Assembly: GCF_009498215.1 (NCBI RefSeq)
Contig: NZ_CP043498.1
Coordinates: forward strand, 124,001 to 188,000
DNA from: Rhizobium grahamii
Lineage (GTDB): Bacteria > Pseudomonadota > Alphaproteobacteria > Rhizobiales > Rhizobiaceae
Reading direction: 5' to 3'
DNA length: 64,000 bases
Below are positions 1-8,974 of this stretch, in pieces. Made by a program: the position numbers and the translations under genes. Numbering within the stretch: the stretch's first letter is position 1; every line of letters starts with the position of its first letter. The notes below the pieces were generated by a model. The model made no database searches. It had not been told where the DNA came from and saw nothing but the letters and a program-made list of their open reading frames with translations.

Positions 1-518
1 CTGCCACGCTGGACTTCGACCTGAACGGCCAGATGACCTCAGCCGGCTCGCTGACGATCACCGATACCGTCACGGGCGGTTCGATCGATATGGATGTGAG
101 CGGCTTTACGCAGCTCGCGTCCGAATTCTCCGGCAAGGGTACGCCGAACGGCCAAGCAGCCAGCCCGGTCAAGAGCGTCACGATCGACAAGGACGGCACG
201 GTTTACGCCAAGTATTCGGATGGCACGTCCAAGCCGGTTTACCGCGTTCCGCTCGCGACTGTCGCCAGCCCGGACAATCTGACGCTGATGAGCGGCAACG
301 TCTACAGCGCCAATGGTCAGTCGGGCGTTACGGTCACGGGCTTCCCGCAGACCAACGGCTTCGGCGCGATCCAGTCGGGCGCCTTGGAAAGCTCGAACGT
401 CGACCTCGCCGGCGAGCTGACCGAGATGATCGAATCACAGCGCAGCTACACCGCCAATTCCAAGGTCTTCCAGACGGGCTCCGACATCATGGACGTGCTC
501 GTCAACCTCAAGAGATAA
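1..518 (+). CDS. flgE: Flagellar hook protein FlgE, C-terminal part (5' end outside window)
   Basis: The open frame enters from the left edge (reading begins at base 3) and ends at a TAA at 516-518. The visible C-terminus carries a segment of the type GAIQSGALESSNVDLAGELTEMIESQRSY, the conserved C-terminal signature of axial hook and rod proteins, which forms the coiled coil of the filament core. FlgE polymerises into the hook that joins basal body to filament. The hook-filament junction genes flgK and flgL follow directly. Only about 171 residues are present, so the full length cannot be judged. Identity as FlgE rather than another rod protein rests on its position just before flgK and on the flg-type tail. 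Confidence 0.9.
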   Translation, partial: ATLDFDLNGQMTSAGSLTITDTVTGGSIDMDVSGFTQLASEFSGKGTPNGQAASPVKSVTIDKDGTVYAKYSDGTSKPVYRVPLATVASPDNLTLMSGNVYSANGQSGVTVTGFPQTNGFGAIQSGALESSNVDLAGELTEMIESQRSYTANSKVFQTGSDIMDVLVNLKR

Positions 519-536
519 TGTAAGGTACGGGTAGCC

Positions 537-2006
537 ATGTCGCTCACTTCGGCACTGAATACGGCACAGAGCATATTCAACAATACCGGCACTCAGAGCA
601 GTGTGGTATCGAACAATATCTCGAACTCCAGCAACAGCGACTACGTGCGCCGTCAGGCGATGATCACGACGTCTCTGAATGGAGCGCAGGTCGTAAAGAT
701 CAGCCGCGCGCAGGAAGACGCGCTGATGCGGCAATGGCTGAAGGCCAGCGCGCAGGACAGCGGACAGCAAACTCTGCTGTCCGGCCTGACCGATCTGAAG
801 TCGATCATGGGCGGCAACGACTACGAGACGTCGCCTGCGACCTATCTCAAGACGTTCCAGGAAAAGCTCCAGGCGTTCCGTACCTCTCCCAGCAGCACGA
901 TTGCTGCGCAGAGCGCCATAACCGCCGCTCAGGACGTCGCGAATTCGCTGAACAACGCATCGACGTCCGTCCAAGCCGTGCGCCAGGGCGCGGACAAGGA
1001 GATCGGGACGCAGGTTTCGACCCTGAATACGCTTCTCGCGCAGTTCAAGACGGCAAATGATGCGGTCAAGAGCGCGACGTCGACAGGCGGAGACGCCAAC
1101 GACGCGCTCGATGAGCGCGACAAGATCCTGAAACAGATTTCGTCCATCGTCGGCGTGAACGCGGTCGACCGCTCCAACGGCGATATGGCGCTGTACACCA
1201 CCGACGGCACTGTGGTCTTCGACACGATCCCGCGCACCGTGACCTTCGTCGCGCAGGATACCTATACCGCGCAGACCAAGGGCAATGGCGTCTACATCGA
1301 CGGCGTCCTGCTGGCGAGTGGAACGGGATCGACGACGTCATCGCAGGGAAGCCTTCAGTCGCTTCTGCAGGTTCGCGACGACATCGCACCGAAATTCCAG
1401 TCGCAGCTCGACGAAATTGCCAAGTCGCTCGTTTCCATGTTCTCGGAAAGCGACGGCGGCACGCCGGCAACAACCGCTCCTGGCCTCTTCGTATGGAAGA
1501 CCTCTGCTGGTGCCGACGGTGACGTTCCGACCACACCTGACGTGATCGCCGGGATTTCGGCGACGATTTCGGTCAATACCGCGGTCATCACGAACCAGGG
1601 CGGCGACCCGATGAAGCTGCGCGACGGTTCGATCAGCGGATTGACGAACCTGAACACGACCAACAGCAGCGGCTTTTCGGACAATCTCGACGCGCTTTTC
1701 ACGAAGATGAACACCGCGCAGACCTTCTCGTCGGATGCGGGGCTGTCGTCGAACGTCAACATTCTCAGCTATGCGCAGAATTCGCTGGGCTGGCTTGAAC
1801 AGTATCGCAGCGACGCCACCACGGCGTCCGAAAATACCTCCGCAGCGCTCTCGCGCTCCACGGAAGCCTACTCAAACGAGACTGGCGTCAATCTCGACGA
1901 AGAACTGACGCTGCTGCTCGATATCGAACAGTCCTACAAGGCGGCCACGAAGATTCTCAATGCGGTCGACGAGATGTTGAAATCATTGCTGGACATAGCG
2001 AGTTAA
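537..2006 (+). CDS. flgK: Flagellar hook-associated protein 1 FlgK
   Basis: 489 residues. FlgK is the first hook-filament junction protein, added to the hook tip before flagellin. The N-terminus has the typical axial-protein pattern (SALNTAQSIFNNTGTQSSVVSNNISNSSNSDYVRR), and the C-terminus ends with the conserved NLDEELTLLLDIEQSYKAA-type helix, so both terminal coiled-coil arms are present. The gene starts 18 bases after flgE and is followed after three bases by flgL, as usual for this pair. The middle region is Ser/Thr-rich and low in hydrophobic segments, as expected for a secreted structural protein with no cleavable signal peptide. Export should be through the flagellar type III apparatus. 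Confidence 0.95.
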   Translation: MSLTSALNTAQSIFNNTGTQSSVVSNNISNSSNSDYVRRQAMITTSLNGAQVVKISRAQEDALMRQWLKASAQDSGQQTLLSGLTDLKSIMGGNDYETSPATYLKTFQEKLQAFRTSPSSTIAAQSAITAAQDVANSLNNASTSVQAVRQGADKEIGTQVSTLNTLLAQFKTANDAVKSATSTGGDANDALDERDKILKQISSIVGVNAVDRSNGDMALYTTDGTVVFDTIPRTVTFVAQDTYTAQTKGNGVYIDGVLLASGTGSTTSSQGSLQSLLQVRDDIAPKFQSQLDEIAKSLVSMFSESDGGTPATTAPGLFVWKTSAGADGDVPTTPDVIAGISATISVNTAVITNQGGDPMKLRDGSISGLTNLNTTNSSGFSDNLDALFTKMNTAQTFSSDAGLSSNVNILSYAQNSLGWLEQYRSDATTASENTSAALSRSTEAYSNETGVNLDEELTLLLDIEQSYKAATKILNAVDEMLKSLLDIAS

Positions 2007-2009
2007 GCC

Positions 2010-3056
2010 ATGAAGAGTTCATTTATCTCCAGTTCAGCCATCCAGAACGCCATGCGATTGACGATCAATCAATCGCAGAAGCAGCTGGTCAAGGCATCGC
2101 TCGAGGCAACCACCGGCGTTTATGCCGATATCGGAGCGTCGCTGGGTTCCGGTGCCGCCAAGAGCGTGAACTTCACGGCCGAAATCAGCCGTATCAAAGC
2201 TCTCAAGGGCAGCAACTCCGTCGTTTCCGCGCGGCTAGAAGCCTCGCAGCTCGGCCTCGATAAAATGAAGACGACGGGCGACGCGCTGGTTTCAAAGCTT
2301 ACCGCGCTGCAGGGCAGCCAGGACAAGACCAGCATCACGGTGGCCATACAGTCCGCAGGCGACGCACTGTCGCAGCTCATGGACACCGGCAACACCATGC
2401 TGAACGGCGAGTATCTGTTCTCCGGCATCAATACCGATGTGCAGCCGTTGAAGGACCAGTCGGCGACGGTAACTGCCAACATCACCGCGGCACTTGGCAC
2501 CTACGCGACCGGACTCGGCAAGTCGGTTAGCGATCTCACCGGTTCGGAGATGGAAACCTTCATCACCGGCACCGTCGAGCCGATGTTCTCTGAGGCAAAC
2601 TGGACTGATCCGACGACCGGTTGGTCGAGCGCTTCCAGCCAGAACATGACCAGCCGCATCGGCAGTTCCGAAGTCGTGACCTCATCGACGAATTCGAACT
2701 CCGAAGGCATGCGCTACTTTGCGCTGGCGTCGATCACGGTTTCGGCCTTGGCGGGTCAGGGCATCAGTGCTGACGCGCTGGGCACGGTGACCTCCAAGGC
2801 GATCGGTTACGCCGCCCAGGCGACGACGGGCATCGTTACGCAGGCCAGCCAGCTCGGTCTGTCACAAGAGCGCGTTGAAAAAGCAAATGACGCGCTAGAT
2901 GCTCAGTCGAGCATTATTCAAAACAAGCTTGTCGATCTTCAGGGGGTCGATACCTCTGAAGCCTCGACCCTCGTCAATACGCTCCAGACTCAGCTCGAAA
3001 CCGCTTACACGATCGTATCGAAAATTCAGCAGTTGAGCCTCGTGAATTACCTTTGA
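2010..3056 (+). CDS. flgL: Flagellar hook-associated protein 3 FlgL
   Basis: 348 residues. FlgL is the second hook-filament junction protein and adapts the FlgK layer to flagellin. The sequence is flagellin-like at both ends: an N-terminal helix (residues about 1-60, AIQNAMRLTINQSQKQLVKAS) and a C-terminal helix with repeated Gln/Leu heptads ending in IVSKIQQLSLVNYL. The segment LNGEYLFSGINTDVQPLKD near residue 140 matches the conserved FlgL region. It starts three bases after flgK, so the two are co-transcribed and probably co-translated. Its stop codon lies inside a 19-base palindrome that separates it from flaF. Confidence 0.95.
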   Translation: MKSSFISSSAIQNAMRLTINQSQKQLVKASLEATTGVYADIGASLGSGAAKSVNFTAEISRIKALKGSNSVVSARLEASQLGLDKMKTTGDALVSKLTALQGSQDKTSITVAIQSAGDALSQLMDTGNTMLNGEYLFSGINTDVQPLKDQSATVTANITAALGTYATGLGKSVSDLTGSEMETFITGTVEPMFSEANWTDPTTGWSSASSQNMTSRIGSSEVVTSSTNSNSEGMRYFALASITVSALAGQGISADALGTVTSKAIGYAAQATTGIVTQASQLGLSQERVEKANDALDAQSSIIQNKLVDLQGVDTSEASTLVNTLQTQLETAYTIVSKIQQLSLVNYL

Positions 3057-3067
3057 TGATCAAAGGT
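3049..3067 (+). repeat. Perfect 9+1+9 palindrome over the flgL stop codon
   Basis: Bases 3049-3057 and 3059-3067 are exact inverted complements (ACCTTTGAT and ATCAAAGGT) around one central base. The flgL TGA (3054-3056) is inside. No T-tract follows, so it is not a classic intrinsic terminator. An RNA hairpin that shields the 3' end or modulates flaF-flbT expression is possible, as is a protein-binding site. Confidence 0.6.
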
Positions 3068-3092
3068 TAGAAATACAAAGAAGGATGCATGA

Positions 3093-3440
3093 ATGTATCA
3101 GTTCTCTTATGCCGAGGTCATGCAGGACTCGGTGGCCGACGCGAAGGAGCGGGAGCGTCAAGTCCTCGATCGGTCGATCGAACTGCTCTCGATTGCGAGG
3201 GACAAAGAGAAGTACAGCCGTGAGGCCATCGATGCATTGTTCTACACCCGGCGTGTTTGGGTAAGTTTCATCGAGGACCTCAAGCATCCGGACAACCAGT
3301 TGGAAATACAGCTGCGGGCAAATCTGATTTCGATCGCTATCTGGATTTTGAAGGAATGCGATCGGATCAGGCGGCGCCTATCGACGAATTACCAAGGCAT
3401 CATTGACGTTACCACCATCATCAGGGATGGACTTAAATGA
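3093..3440 (+). CDS. flaF: Flagellar biosynthesis regulatory protein FlaF
   Basis: 115 residues, the usual FlaF size. FlaF is an alphaproteobacterial protein required for flagellin synthesis and secretion; it acts with FlbT, which represses flagellin mRNA translation when assembly is incomplete (shown in Caulobacter). Typical features are the N-terminal [13 protein letters not shown] and the [15 protein letters not shown] segment near residue 55. The end overlaps flbT by four bases (ATGA), indicating translational coupling of the two partners. Position between flgL and flbT-flgD is the standard rhizobial order. Confidence 0.93.
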   Translation: MYQFSYAEVMQDSVADAKERERQVLDRSIELLSIARDKEKYSREAIDALFYTRRVWVSFIEDLKHPDNQLEIQLRANLISIAIWILKECDRIRRRLSTNYQGIIDVTTIIRDGLK

Positions 3441-3886
3441 AAAGTACACTTCGCATATCGCTTAAAGCCGGGGAAAAGATCTTCATCAATGGTGCGGTTT
3501 TGCGCGTCGACCGGAAGGTCGCGCTTGAATTCCTGAATGATGTCACGTTCCTTCTCGAAAACCACGTTCTCCAGCCGGAAGATGCGACGACGCCTCTGCG
3601 CCAGCTTTACTTCATTGCGCAGATGATCCTCATCAATCCGGAAGGCAAGGAACAGTCCACCGCGATGTTCCGCAAGTCGATCACCATGCTTCTGACCTGC
3701 TTCCGCAACGAGGAAGTTCTGGCCGAGCTGAAGCGTATCGACGGTCTCGTGTCGACAGGACGTGCATTCGATGCTCTCAAGGCTATCCGCGGCCTGTACG
3801 CGATCGAAGACAACATCCTCAACAATCACGAAATGCCGCCGACGATGGTCGAGCAGATTCGTAAGGAGATTGCACCATGGCGGTAA
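3437..3886 (+). CDS. flbT: Flagellin mRNA translational regulator FlbT
   Basis: 149 residues. FlbT is a small RNA-binding regulator found in alphaproteobacteria; in Caulobacter it destabilises flagellin mRNA, while in some rhizobia and Brucella it promotes flagellin production. The N-terminal [23 protein letters not shown] and central [16 protein letters not shown] are family features. The start overlaps the flaF stop (ATGA), and its last ten bases overlap the flgD start. This is very tight packing and suggests coupled translation across flaF-flbT-flgD. Confidence 0.94.
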   Translation: MKSTLRISLKAGEKIFINGAVLRVDRKVALEFLNDVTFLLENHVLQPEDATTPLRQLYFIAQMILINPEGKEQSTAMFRKSITMLLTCFRNEEVLAELKRIDGLVSTGRAFDALKAIRGLYAIEDNILNNHEMPPTMVEQIRKEIAPWR

Positions 3887-4314
3887 GTGGTGTTTCCAGC
3901 ACGTCCAGCACCTCGTCCTCATCGAGCACGTCGAGCGCGCAGCAGTCCGCAACGCTGAACTACGACAACTTCCTTCAGCTGCTGATCGCGCAGATGAAGA
4001 ACCAGGATCCGACGGATCCGGTCGATGCCAGCGAGCAAATGTCGCAGCTTGCCAGCTTCTCGCAGGTTGAGCAGACCATCCAGACGAACACCAAGCTGGA
4101 CAGCCTGCTGGCAAGCTCGAGCCTCACGCAGGGCAGCAGCTACATCGGCAAGTACATGACCAGCGCCGACGGCACCGTCAAGGGCACGGTTGCTTCGGTC
4201 AAGGTTTATTCCGACGGCATCATTGCGACGACGACGAATGGGGATAATATCCTCGTACAGGCGGGAATCACTCTGTCTGATTCCGCACCGGCAGACACAT
4301 CGACGTCTGGTTGA
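3877..4314 (+). CDS. flgD: Flagellar hook assembly (scaffold) protein FlgD
   Basis: 145 residues, short compared with enteric FlgD (about 230) but normal for rhizobia, which lack most of the C-terminal part. FlgD caps the growing hook. The diagnostic stretch is [39 protein letters not shown] (residues about 28-66), the conserved FlgD core. An N-terminal Ser-rich linker precedes it, as expected for a type III export signal. The start codon lies inside the end of flbT. Confidence 0.94.
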   Translation: MAVSGVSSTSSTSSSSSTSSAQQSATLNYDNFLQLLIAQMKNQDPTDPVDASEQMSQLASFSQVEQTIQTNTKLDSLLASSSLTQGSSYIGKYMTSADGTVKGTVASVKVYSDGIIATTTNGDNILVQAGITLSDSAPADTSTSG

Positions 4315-4335
4315 GTTGTAAACCACTGAACACAA

Positions 4336-4361
4336 CGGTCCGACCCTGATGGGGCGGACCG
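4336..4361 (+). repeat. Stem-loop between flgD and fliQ
   Basis: CGGTCCG (4336-4342) and CGGACCG (4355-4361) form a perfect 7-bp stem with additional CCC/GGG pairing inside. No run of T follows, so it is unlikely to terminate transcription fully. It lies in the 69-base gap between flgD and fliQ and could slow RNA decay or set the relative level of the structural (flg) and export (fliQ-flhA-fliR) genes. Confidence 0.5.
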
Positions 4362-4383
4362 AAAGGCGATATGAGGTTGCCTG

Positions 4384-4650
4384 ATGAATGAAGCTGATGC
4401 ACTCGATATGTTCCAGGCGGCGATCTGGACCGTCCTCGTTTCGGCAGGACCGGCCGTTGCCGCTGCCATGGTGGTCGGCTTGGTCATTGCGCTCTTCCAG
4501 GCGCTGACACAGGTGCAGGAAGCAACCCTTACATTCGTGCCGAAGATCGTCGCGGTTCTCGTGACCATCGGTATCTCCGCGCCGTTCGTCGGATCGCAGA
4601 TTTCTATCTTTACCAATCTGGTATTCTCGCGCATTCAGTCTGGCTTCTGA
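4384..4650 (+). CDS. fliQ: Flagellar export gate protein FliQ
   Basis: 88 residues with two hydrophobic segments (about 15-40 and 50-75), the expected size and topology for FliQ. FliQ is one of the FliPQR proteins forming the inner-membrane export gate. The motif VGLVIALFQALTQVQEATLTFVPKIVAV is characteristic. flhA and fliR, two further gate components, follow, so this is the export-gate part of the cluster. A GAGGTTGCCTG stretch just upstream gives a modest ribosome-binding site. Confidence 0.95.
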   Translation: MNEADALDMFQAAIWTVLVSAGPAVAAAMVVGLVIALFQALTQVQEATLTFVPKIVAVLVTIGISAPFVGSQISIFTNLVFSRIQSGF

Positions 4651-4694
4651 GCCACCCTCGCGCAAGCTTCGCCATTTAACAGTCGATCCGAATG

Positions 4695-4711
4695 GTGGGC
4701 ATCATGCCCAC
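4695..4711. repeat. 17-base palindrome in the flhA leader
   Basis: Bases 4695-4711 read GTGGGCAT-C-ATGCCCAC, an exact inverted repeat with a one-base centre, 27 bases before the flhA start codon. It could fold as an RNA hairpin with a five-base loop near the flhA ribosome-binding site or be a dimeric protein-binding site. No function is known to me. Confidence 0.45.
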
Positions 4712-4737
4712 TCCTCTCATGAAGAGACGGAATCGAC

Positions 4738-6825
4738 ATGGCGCAACCACCTGCACTCCCCCTTCCGAAGTCCGGCCCCAGTCTGCGCGATGTCGGCTTT
4801 GCGATGGGCATCATCGTCATCATCTGCGTGCTGTTCCTGCCGATCCCGCCGTTCCTGATCGATTTGGGACTGGCATTCTCGATCGCATTCTCGGTGCTGA
4901 TCCTGATGGTGGCGCTGTGGATCCAGAGGCCGCTCGAATTCTCGTCCTTCCCTACTATTCTGCTGATCGCCACGATGACGCGACTGTCGCTGAACATTGC
5001 GACGACGCGCGTCATCCTGTCTCACGGCAACGAGGGTCATAACGCCGCCGGCGGCGTCATCGCCGGCTTTGCGAACCTGGTCATGTCCGGCGACTTCGTC
5101 ATCGGTCTGATCGTCTTCCTCATCCTGATCACCATCAACTTCATCGTTATCACCAAGGGTGCGACGCGTATCGCGGAAGTCGGCGCGCGTTTCACCCTGG
5201 ACGCGATCCCCGGCAAACAGATGTCGATCGACGCCGACCTTTCGGCCGGCATCATCGACGAGAAGGAAGCCCAGCGTCGCCGTCGGGAGCTCGAGGAAGA
5301 AAGCTCCTTCTTCGGTGCGATGGACGGTGCGTCCAAGTTCGTGCGCGGTGATGCGATCGCCGGCCTGATGATCACCGCAATCAACGTTTTCGGCGGCATC
5401 ATCATCGGCTATTTCCGCCATGGCATGCCGATCGGCCAGGCCGCCGACGTATTCGTCAAGCTTTCCGTCGGTGACGGTCTCGTATCGCAGATGCCGGCCC
5501 TTATCGTTTCGCTGGCAGCGGGCCTTCTCGTTTCGCGCGGCGGCAACGTCGGCTCGACCGACAAGGCCGTCGTCGATCAGCTGAGCGGATACCCGCGCGC
5601 GCTTTCGGTCTCTGCCGTGCTCATGGTCATTCTCGCCCTGATGCCGGGTCTGCCCTTCATTCCCTTCATGTTCCTTGGCGGCCTGCTTGCATTCGGCAGC
5701 TGGTTCATCCCGCGCCAGGTTGAAGCCGAGAACAAGGCGCGTCGCGAGCAGGAGGAAAAGAAGGTCGTCCAGAACAAGGAACTCGAGAAGGACTCGGTCA
5801 AGTCGGTCCTGCGCACCTCGGAAATCGAGCTTGCGCTTGGCAAGATGGTTTCGACGCGACTCCTCGGCGCGCACCAGGAACTGGCCTTCCGTGTCGGCAA
5901 GATGCGCAAGAAGTTCGCGACGCAGTACGGCTTCGTCGTGCCGGAGATCAAGGTCACCGACGACATCGCCATTCCGGAAAAGTCCTATCAGATCCGTGTC
6001 CACGGCACGACGATCGCTTCCAACATGCTGCGCGTCGGCGAAGTTCTCGTCGTGACGGGTTCCGGCCGCCGCCCGAGCATCCCGGGCGACGAGATCCGCG
6101 AACCCGCGTTCGGCATGCCGGCGGTCTCGATCCTCGAAGCATTCTCGGAAGATCTGAAGCGCGAAGGCTTCCAGCCGATCGACAACGTCTCGGTCGTTCT
6201 GACGCACATGAGCGAAGTCATCCGCAACAACCTGCCGGCGCTGCTGTCGTACAAGGACGTGAAGGTCCTGATCGATCGCCTGGACCCGGAATACAAGAAG
6301 CTCGCGGACGAGATCTGCTCTTCGCACATGTCCTATTCGGGTCTGCAGGCGGTCCTAAAACTGCTTCTTGCCGAGCGTGTTTCCATCCGCAATCTGCATC
6401 TCATCCTCGAAGCCGTCGCCGAACTGGCGCCGCATGTGCGCAAGACCGAGCAGATCGTGGAGCACGTTCGCGTTCGCATGGCGCAGCAGTTGTGTGGTGA
6501 TCTGGCTGACAATGGCGTGCTGCGCGTTCTCAGACTCGGCAGCAAGTGGGACCTCGCTTTCCATCAGGCTCTCAAGCGCGACAACAAGGGCGAAGTCGTC
6601 GAATTCGACATCGATCCGCGGCTGCTTGAAGAGTTCAGCGAGCAGGCCACCGAAGTTATCCGTGAATTCATGGATCGCGGTCTGCCTTTCGCCCTTGTCA
6701 CCTCGCCTGAAACACGGTCCTATGTTCGCATGATCGTCGAGCGGCTGTTCGCAACGCTGCCGGTTCTCTCACATGTCGAACTTGCCAAGGGCATCGAGAT
6801 AAAGATTTTGGGCTCGATTTCATGA
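4738..6825 (+). CDS. flhA: Flagellar export apparatus protein FlhA
   Basis: 695 residues, normal FlhA length. It has about eight membrane segments in residues 20-330 and a large cytoplasmic C-terminal domain that docks export substrates and chaperones. The conserved FHIPEP-family segment [18 protein letters not shown] (about residues 150-170) is present, as is LLVSRGG at about 260. FlhA couples proton flow to export of axial proteins. It starts after an 87-base gap from fliQ with a plausible GAAGAGACGG site, and its end overlaps fliR by four bases (ATGA). Confidence 0.97.
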   Translation: MAQPPALPLPKSGPSLRDVGFAMGIIVIICVLFLPIPPFLIDLGLAFSIAFSVLILMVALWIQRPLEFSSFPTILLIATMTRLSLNIATTRVILSHGNEGHNAAGGVIAGFANLVMSGDFVIGLIVFLILITINFIVITKGATRIAEVGARFTLDAIPGKQMSIDADLSAGIIDEKEAQRRRRELEEESSFFGAMDGASKFVRGDAIAGLMITAINVFGGIIIGYFRHGMPIGQAADVFVKLSVGDGLVSQMPALIVSLAAGLLVSRGGNVGSTDKAVVDQLSGYPRALSVSAVLMVILALMPGLPFIPFMFLGGLLAFGSWFIPRQVEAENKARREQEEKKVVQNKELEKDSVKSVLRTSEIELALGKMVSTRLLGAHQELAFRVGKMRKKFATQYGFVVPEIKVTDDIAIPEKSYQIRVHGTTIASNMLRVGEVLVVTGSGRRPSIPGDEIREPAFGMPAVSILEAFSEDLKREGFQPIDNVSVVLTHMSEVIRNNLPALLSYKDVKVLIDRLDPEYKKLADEICSSHMSYSGLQAVLKLLLAERVSIRNLHLILEAVAELAPHVRKTEQIVEHVRVRMAQQLCGDLADNGVLRVLRLGSKWDLAFHQALKRDNKGEVVEFDIDPRLLEEFSEQATEVIREFMDRGLPFALVTSPETRSYVRMIVERLFATLPVLSHVELAKGIEIKILGSIS

Positions 6826-7574
6826 TAACTGACCCGCAAGGGACCGTCCTTGCGCTGTTCCTGATTTTCTGCAGGATCGGTGGCTGCGTGCTTGTAATGC
6901 CTGGCTTTTCGTCGGCCCGCGTGCCGCAGGTTCTACGGGTTTTCATGGCAGGGGCGCTTTCCCTTTCGGTGTTGCCCGTTCTCTGGGACACGGTCTATCC
7001 GGCCGTCCACACATCAAGTGCCACCTATATCGGTTTCATTTTCAGCGAATCACTGATCGGCGCGATGTATGGAATGCTGGCGCGTCTCTACACGCTTGGC
7101 CTTCAGTTCGCCGCGAGCATCCTTGCGATGATGATCGGCTATTCCCAGCCGAGCGCGCAGGATGTGTTCGAAGATACGTCGGAAAGCGCCTTGTCCGGCT
7201 TCGTCACCTTTGCCGGCATGATGATTCTCTTCATGATGGACTTCCACCACATCGTTTTCCGGGCGCTTATCGATTCCTACACGTCGATGCCCTTCGGCGG
7301 CATGATGCAGATGCGCAGCACGTTGATTTCGTTCACCGATACGCTGTCCAACACGACCTATATCATGCTGCGCCTGGCAAGCCCGTTCGTGATCTACGGA
7401 CTGCTCTTCAACATTGCGATCGGCTTCATCAACAAGTTGGCGCCGCAGATCCCGGTCTACTTCATCTCGACGCCCTATCTGCTGCTTGGTGGCCTTTTCC
7501 TGTTCTATTTCTCGGTCGCGGCGCTGATCAGCCAGTTCGGGCAGTCGTTCGCCACGGTCTTTATCGGAAGGTGA
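6822..7574 (+). CDS. fliR: Flagellar export gate protein FliR
   Basis: 250 residues with about six hydrophobic segments. The N-terminal [28 protein letters not shown] is a clear FliR signature (aligned charged residues around an early Pro-Gly). FliR completes the FliPQR gate that receives substrates from FlhA. Translational overlap with flhA (ATGA at 6822-6825) indicates coupled synthesis. Four smaller, less characterised genes follow on the same strand and probably in the same transcript. Confidence 0.95.
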   Translation: MITDPQGTVLALFLIFCRIGGCVLVMPGFSSARVPQVLRVFMAGALSLSVLPVLWDTVYPAVHTSSATYIGFIFSESLIGAMYGMLARLYTLGLQFAASILAMMIGYSQPSAQDVFEDTSESALSGFVTFAGMMILFMMDFHHIVFRALIDSYTSMPFGGMMQMRSTLISFTDTLSNTTYIMLRLASPFVIYGLLFNIAIGFINKLAPQIPVYFISTPYLLLGGLFLFYFSVAALISQFGQSFATVFIGR

Positions 7575-7578
7575 GGGG

Positions 7579-7992
7579 ATGGCCGAACAAACCCGCTCAC
7601 AGAAGCTGAAGCGTCTCGTGGCGGTCCAGCGCCATCTTGAGCAGATGGCCGAACACGACCTCGCGGAAACGAGCCGTCAGCGTGCCGAAGTCAACGAGCA
7701 GATGGATGTCGTCATCCAGGCGCTAGGATCGCTCGACCCCGTGCACAGTGCTTTTTCCCAGGGTTATGCCGACCGATTCAACCGGCTCGGCATCAAGGAC
7801 AAGCAGTTGACCGGCATGCAGGAGGTCCACGAGATGCGCGCCCGGCAGGAGCGCGCCAAGGGCGACCGCTTGGAGGAGGGTATGAAGGAAGCCCTCGATG
7901 CCGAACGCCGGGAAGCCGACGACAACGCAGTCTATGATATCATCGATCAAAAATTCGGTACGCCAGCCTCCAGCAAGCTTCAAAAATCATAA
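7579..7992 (+). CDS. FliJ-like coiled-coil protein of the flagellar cluster (function not proven)
   Basis: 137 residues, highly charged and almost wholly helical, without membrane segment or signal peptide. Heptad-like Glu/Lys/Arg/Leu patterning (AEHDLAETSRQRAEVNEQMDVV; later MRARQERAKGDRLEEGMKEALDAERREADD) resembles FliJ, the roughly 147-residue coiled-coil escort protein of the export ATPase. It starts four bases after fliR with a GGTGAGGGG ribosome-binding site, so it belongs to the cluster. Rhizobial FliJ proteins are divergent and often unnamed, so assignment as FliJ is inference from size, composition and position. Confidence 0.55.
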   Translation: MAEQTRSQKLKRLVAVQRHLEQMAEHDLAETSRQRAEVNEQMDVVIQALGSLDPVHSAFSQGYADRFNRLGIKDKQLTGMQEVHEMRARQERAKGDRLEEGMKEALDAERREADDNAVYDIIDQKFGTPASSKLQKS

Positions 7993-8024
7993 TCGTCACG
8001 ATCTTAAATCAAGAGGATTGTGAC

Positions 8025-8591
8025 TTGGCTATTTCACCTCCGAGTGATCTGGTCCTGGATGTCGTCAAGGCGGCTGACCCGCTCGAAGTCCAGGCGGCCC
8101 AGGAAAAACTGAAGGCAAATCAAGCGGCTTTCGCGGCAAACAGCCTTGCGGAAGCAGGCAATGGCTTCACCTCCGCTGTCGACATTCTCGATCGCGCGAC
8201 CAGCAAGACTGGGCTGAGCGATACGAAGAATCGCGCCACCTCCTCGGAGAAGATTCCGGATACCTATCGCAAGTTCGAATCGATGGTGCTGCAGAACTTC
8301 ATCAAGAACATGCTGCCGAGCGAGAGCGAAGAGGTCTACGGCAAGGGTGCCACCGGTGACATCTGGAAAGGCATGATGGCCGAGCAGCTCGGCAACGTCA
8401 TTTCGCAGGGCGACGGCATCGGTGTCGCCAAGCAGCTTTATCACGACGCCTTGCGCAAGCAGGAAGGCAAAGTGGTCAACGCCTCGACCGATCAGGACGA
8501 CCGCAAGGTTGCGATGAGCATGGTCGACGAATTCCAGCGCAAGACATTCGGCACCACCACCGCCGATAACAAAACCAGCAACGACGCCTGA
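8025..8591 (+). CDS. flgJ: Rod-binding (FlgJ N-domain / CheL-like) flagellar protein
   Basis: 188 residues, starting at TTG (8025) behind an AGAGGA site; no ATG lies near. The C-terminal half holds the rod-binding domain: KFESMVLQNFIKNMLPSE followed by WKGMMAEQLGNVISQGDGIGVAKQLY, which is the FlgJ N-terminal domain pattern and also that of Caulobacter CheL. The muramidase domain found in enteric FlgJ is absent, which is usual in alphaproteobacteria, where a separate hydrolase opens the peptidoglycan. Its role would be chaperoning rod assembly in the periplasm. Naming as FlgJ is by domain only. Confidence 0.8.
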   Translation: MAISPPSDLVLDVVKAADPLEVQAAQEKLKANQAAFAANSLAEAGNGFTSAVDILDRATSKTGLSDTKNRATSSEKIPDTYRKFESMVLQNFIKNMLPSESEEVYGKGATGDIWKGMMAEQLGNVISQGDGIGVAKQLYHDALRKQEGKVVNASTDQDDRKVAMSMVDEFQRKTFGTTTADNKTSNDA

Positions 8592-8608
8592 GACAATCGA
8601 GGACAAAA

Positions 8609-8974
8609 ATGGAAATAATCTCGAACGAATACCGGATCAAATCGGTTCTTGGACGCCTTGAAATGATCATCGACAATGAGAACACGCGCATCGGCAACGA
8701 TCCGCAGTTCGATCTCAAGGTGTCGAACGCGCACAAGAGTCGTTGCCTGTACGAACTGTCGATGCTGTTCCGGGATACCGATCCCAAGGAGCTCGCCGCT
8801 TCGCATCTCGATCAGCTCCATGGTCTGAAGAACAAACTCGCTCTGAACGCTCGTCGCGTCGAAGCGCACCTGGAAGCCGTGCGTACGGTTGCCGATCTTC
8901 TGAAGAACGCCGTTCAGGATGCCGACGCTGACGGCACTTATTCTCAAGAGCAATTCGCATCGCGTGACAACTGA
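8609..8974 (+). CDS. FlgN-like small helical protein, putative junction-protein chaperone
   Basis: 121 residues, helical and soluble, with a GAGGA site five bases before the ATG. The pattern (long amphipathic helices; LYELSMLFRDTDPKELAASHLDQLHGLKNKLALNARRVEAHLEAVRTVADLL) resembles FlgN, the export chaperone of FlgK and FlgL, both encoded about 6 kb upstream. The last helix in FlgN binds its cargo. The resemblance is by size, helix layout and the NxxLxxRxxE-like run only, so this is an inference. The stop codon overlaps the next start (TGATG at 8972-8976). Confidence 0.5.
   Translation: MEIISNEYRIKSVLGRLEMIIDNENTRIGNDPQFDLKVSNAHKSRCLYELSMLFRDTDPKELAASHLDQLHGLKNKLALNARRVEAHLEAVRTVADLLKNAVQDADADGTYSQEQFASRDN

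Noticed and set aside
4717..6327. 536-codon open frame on the minus strand inside flhA
   Set aside because: It is wholly antisense to the well-conserved flhA, has Arg/Asp/His-rich composition typical of GC-rich shadow frames and no recognisable domain.
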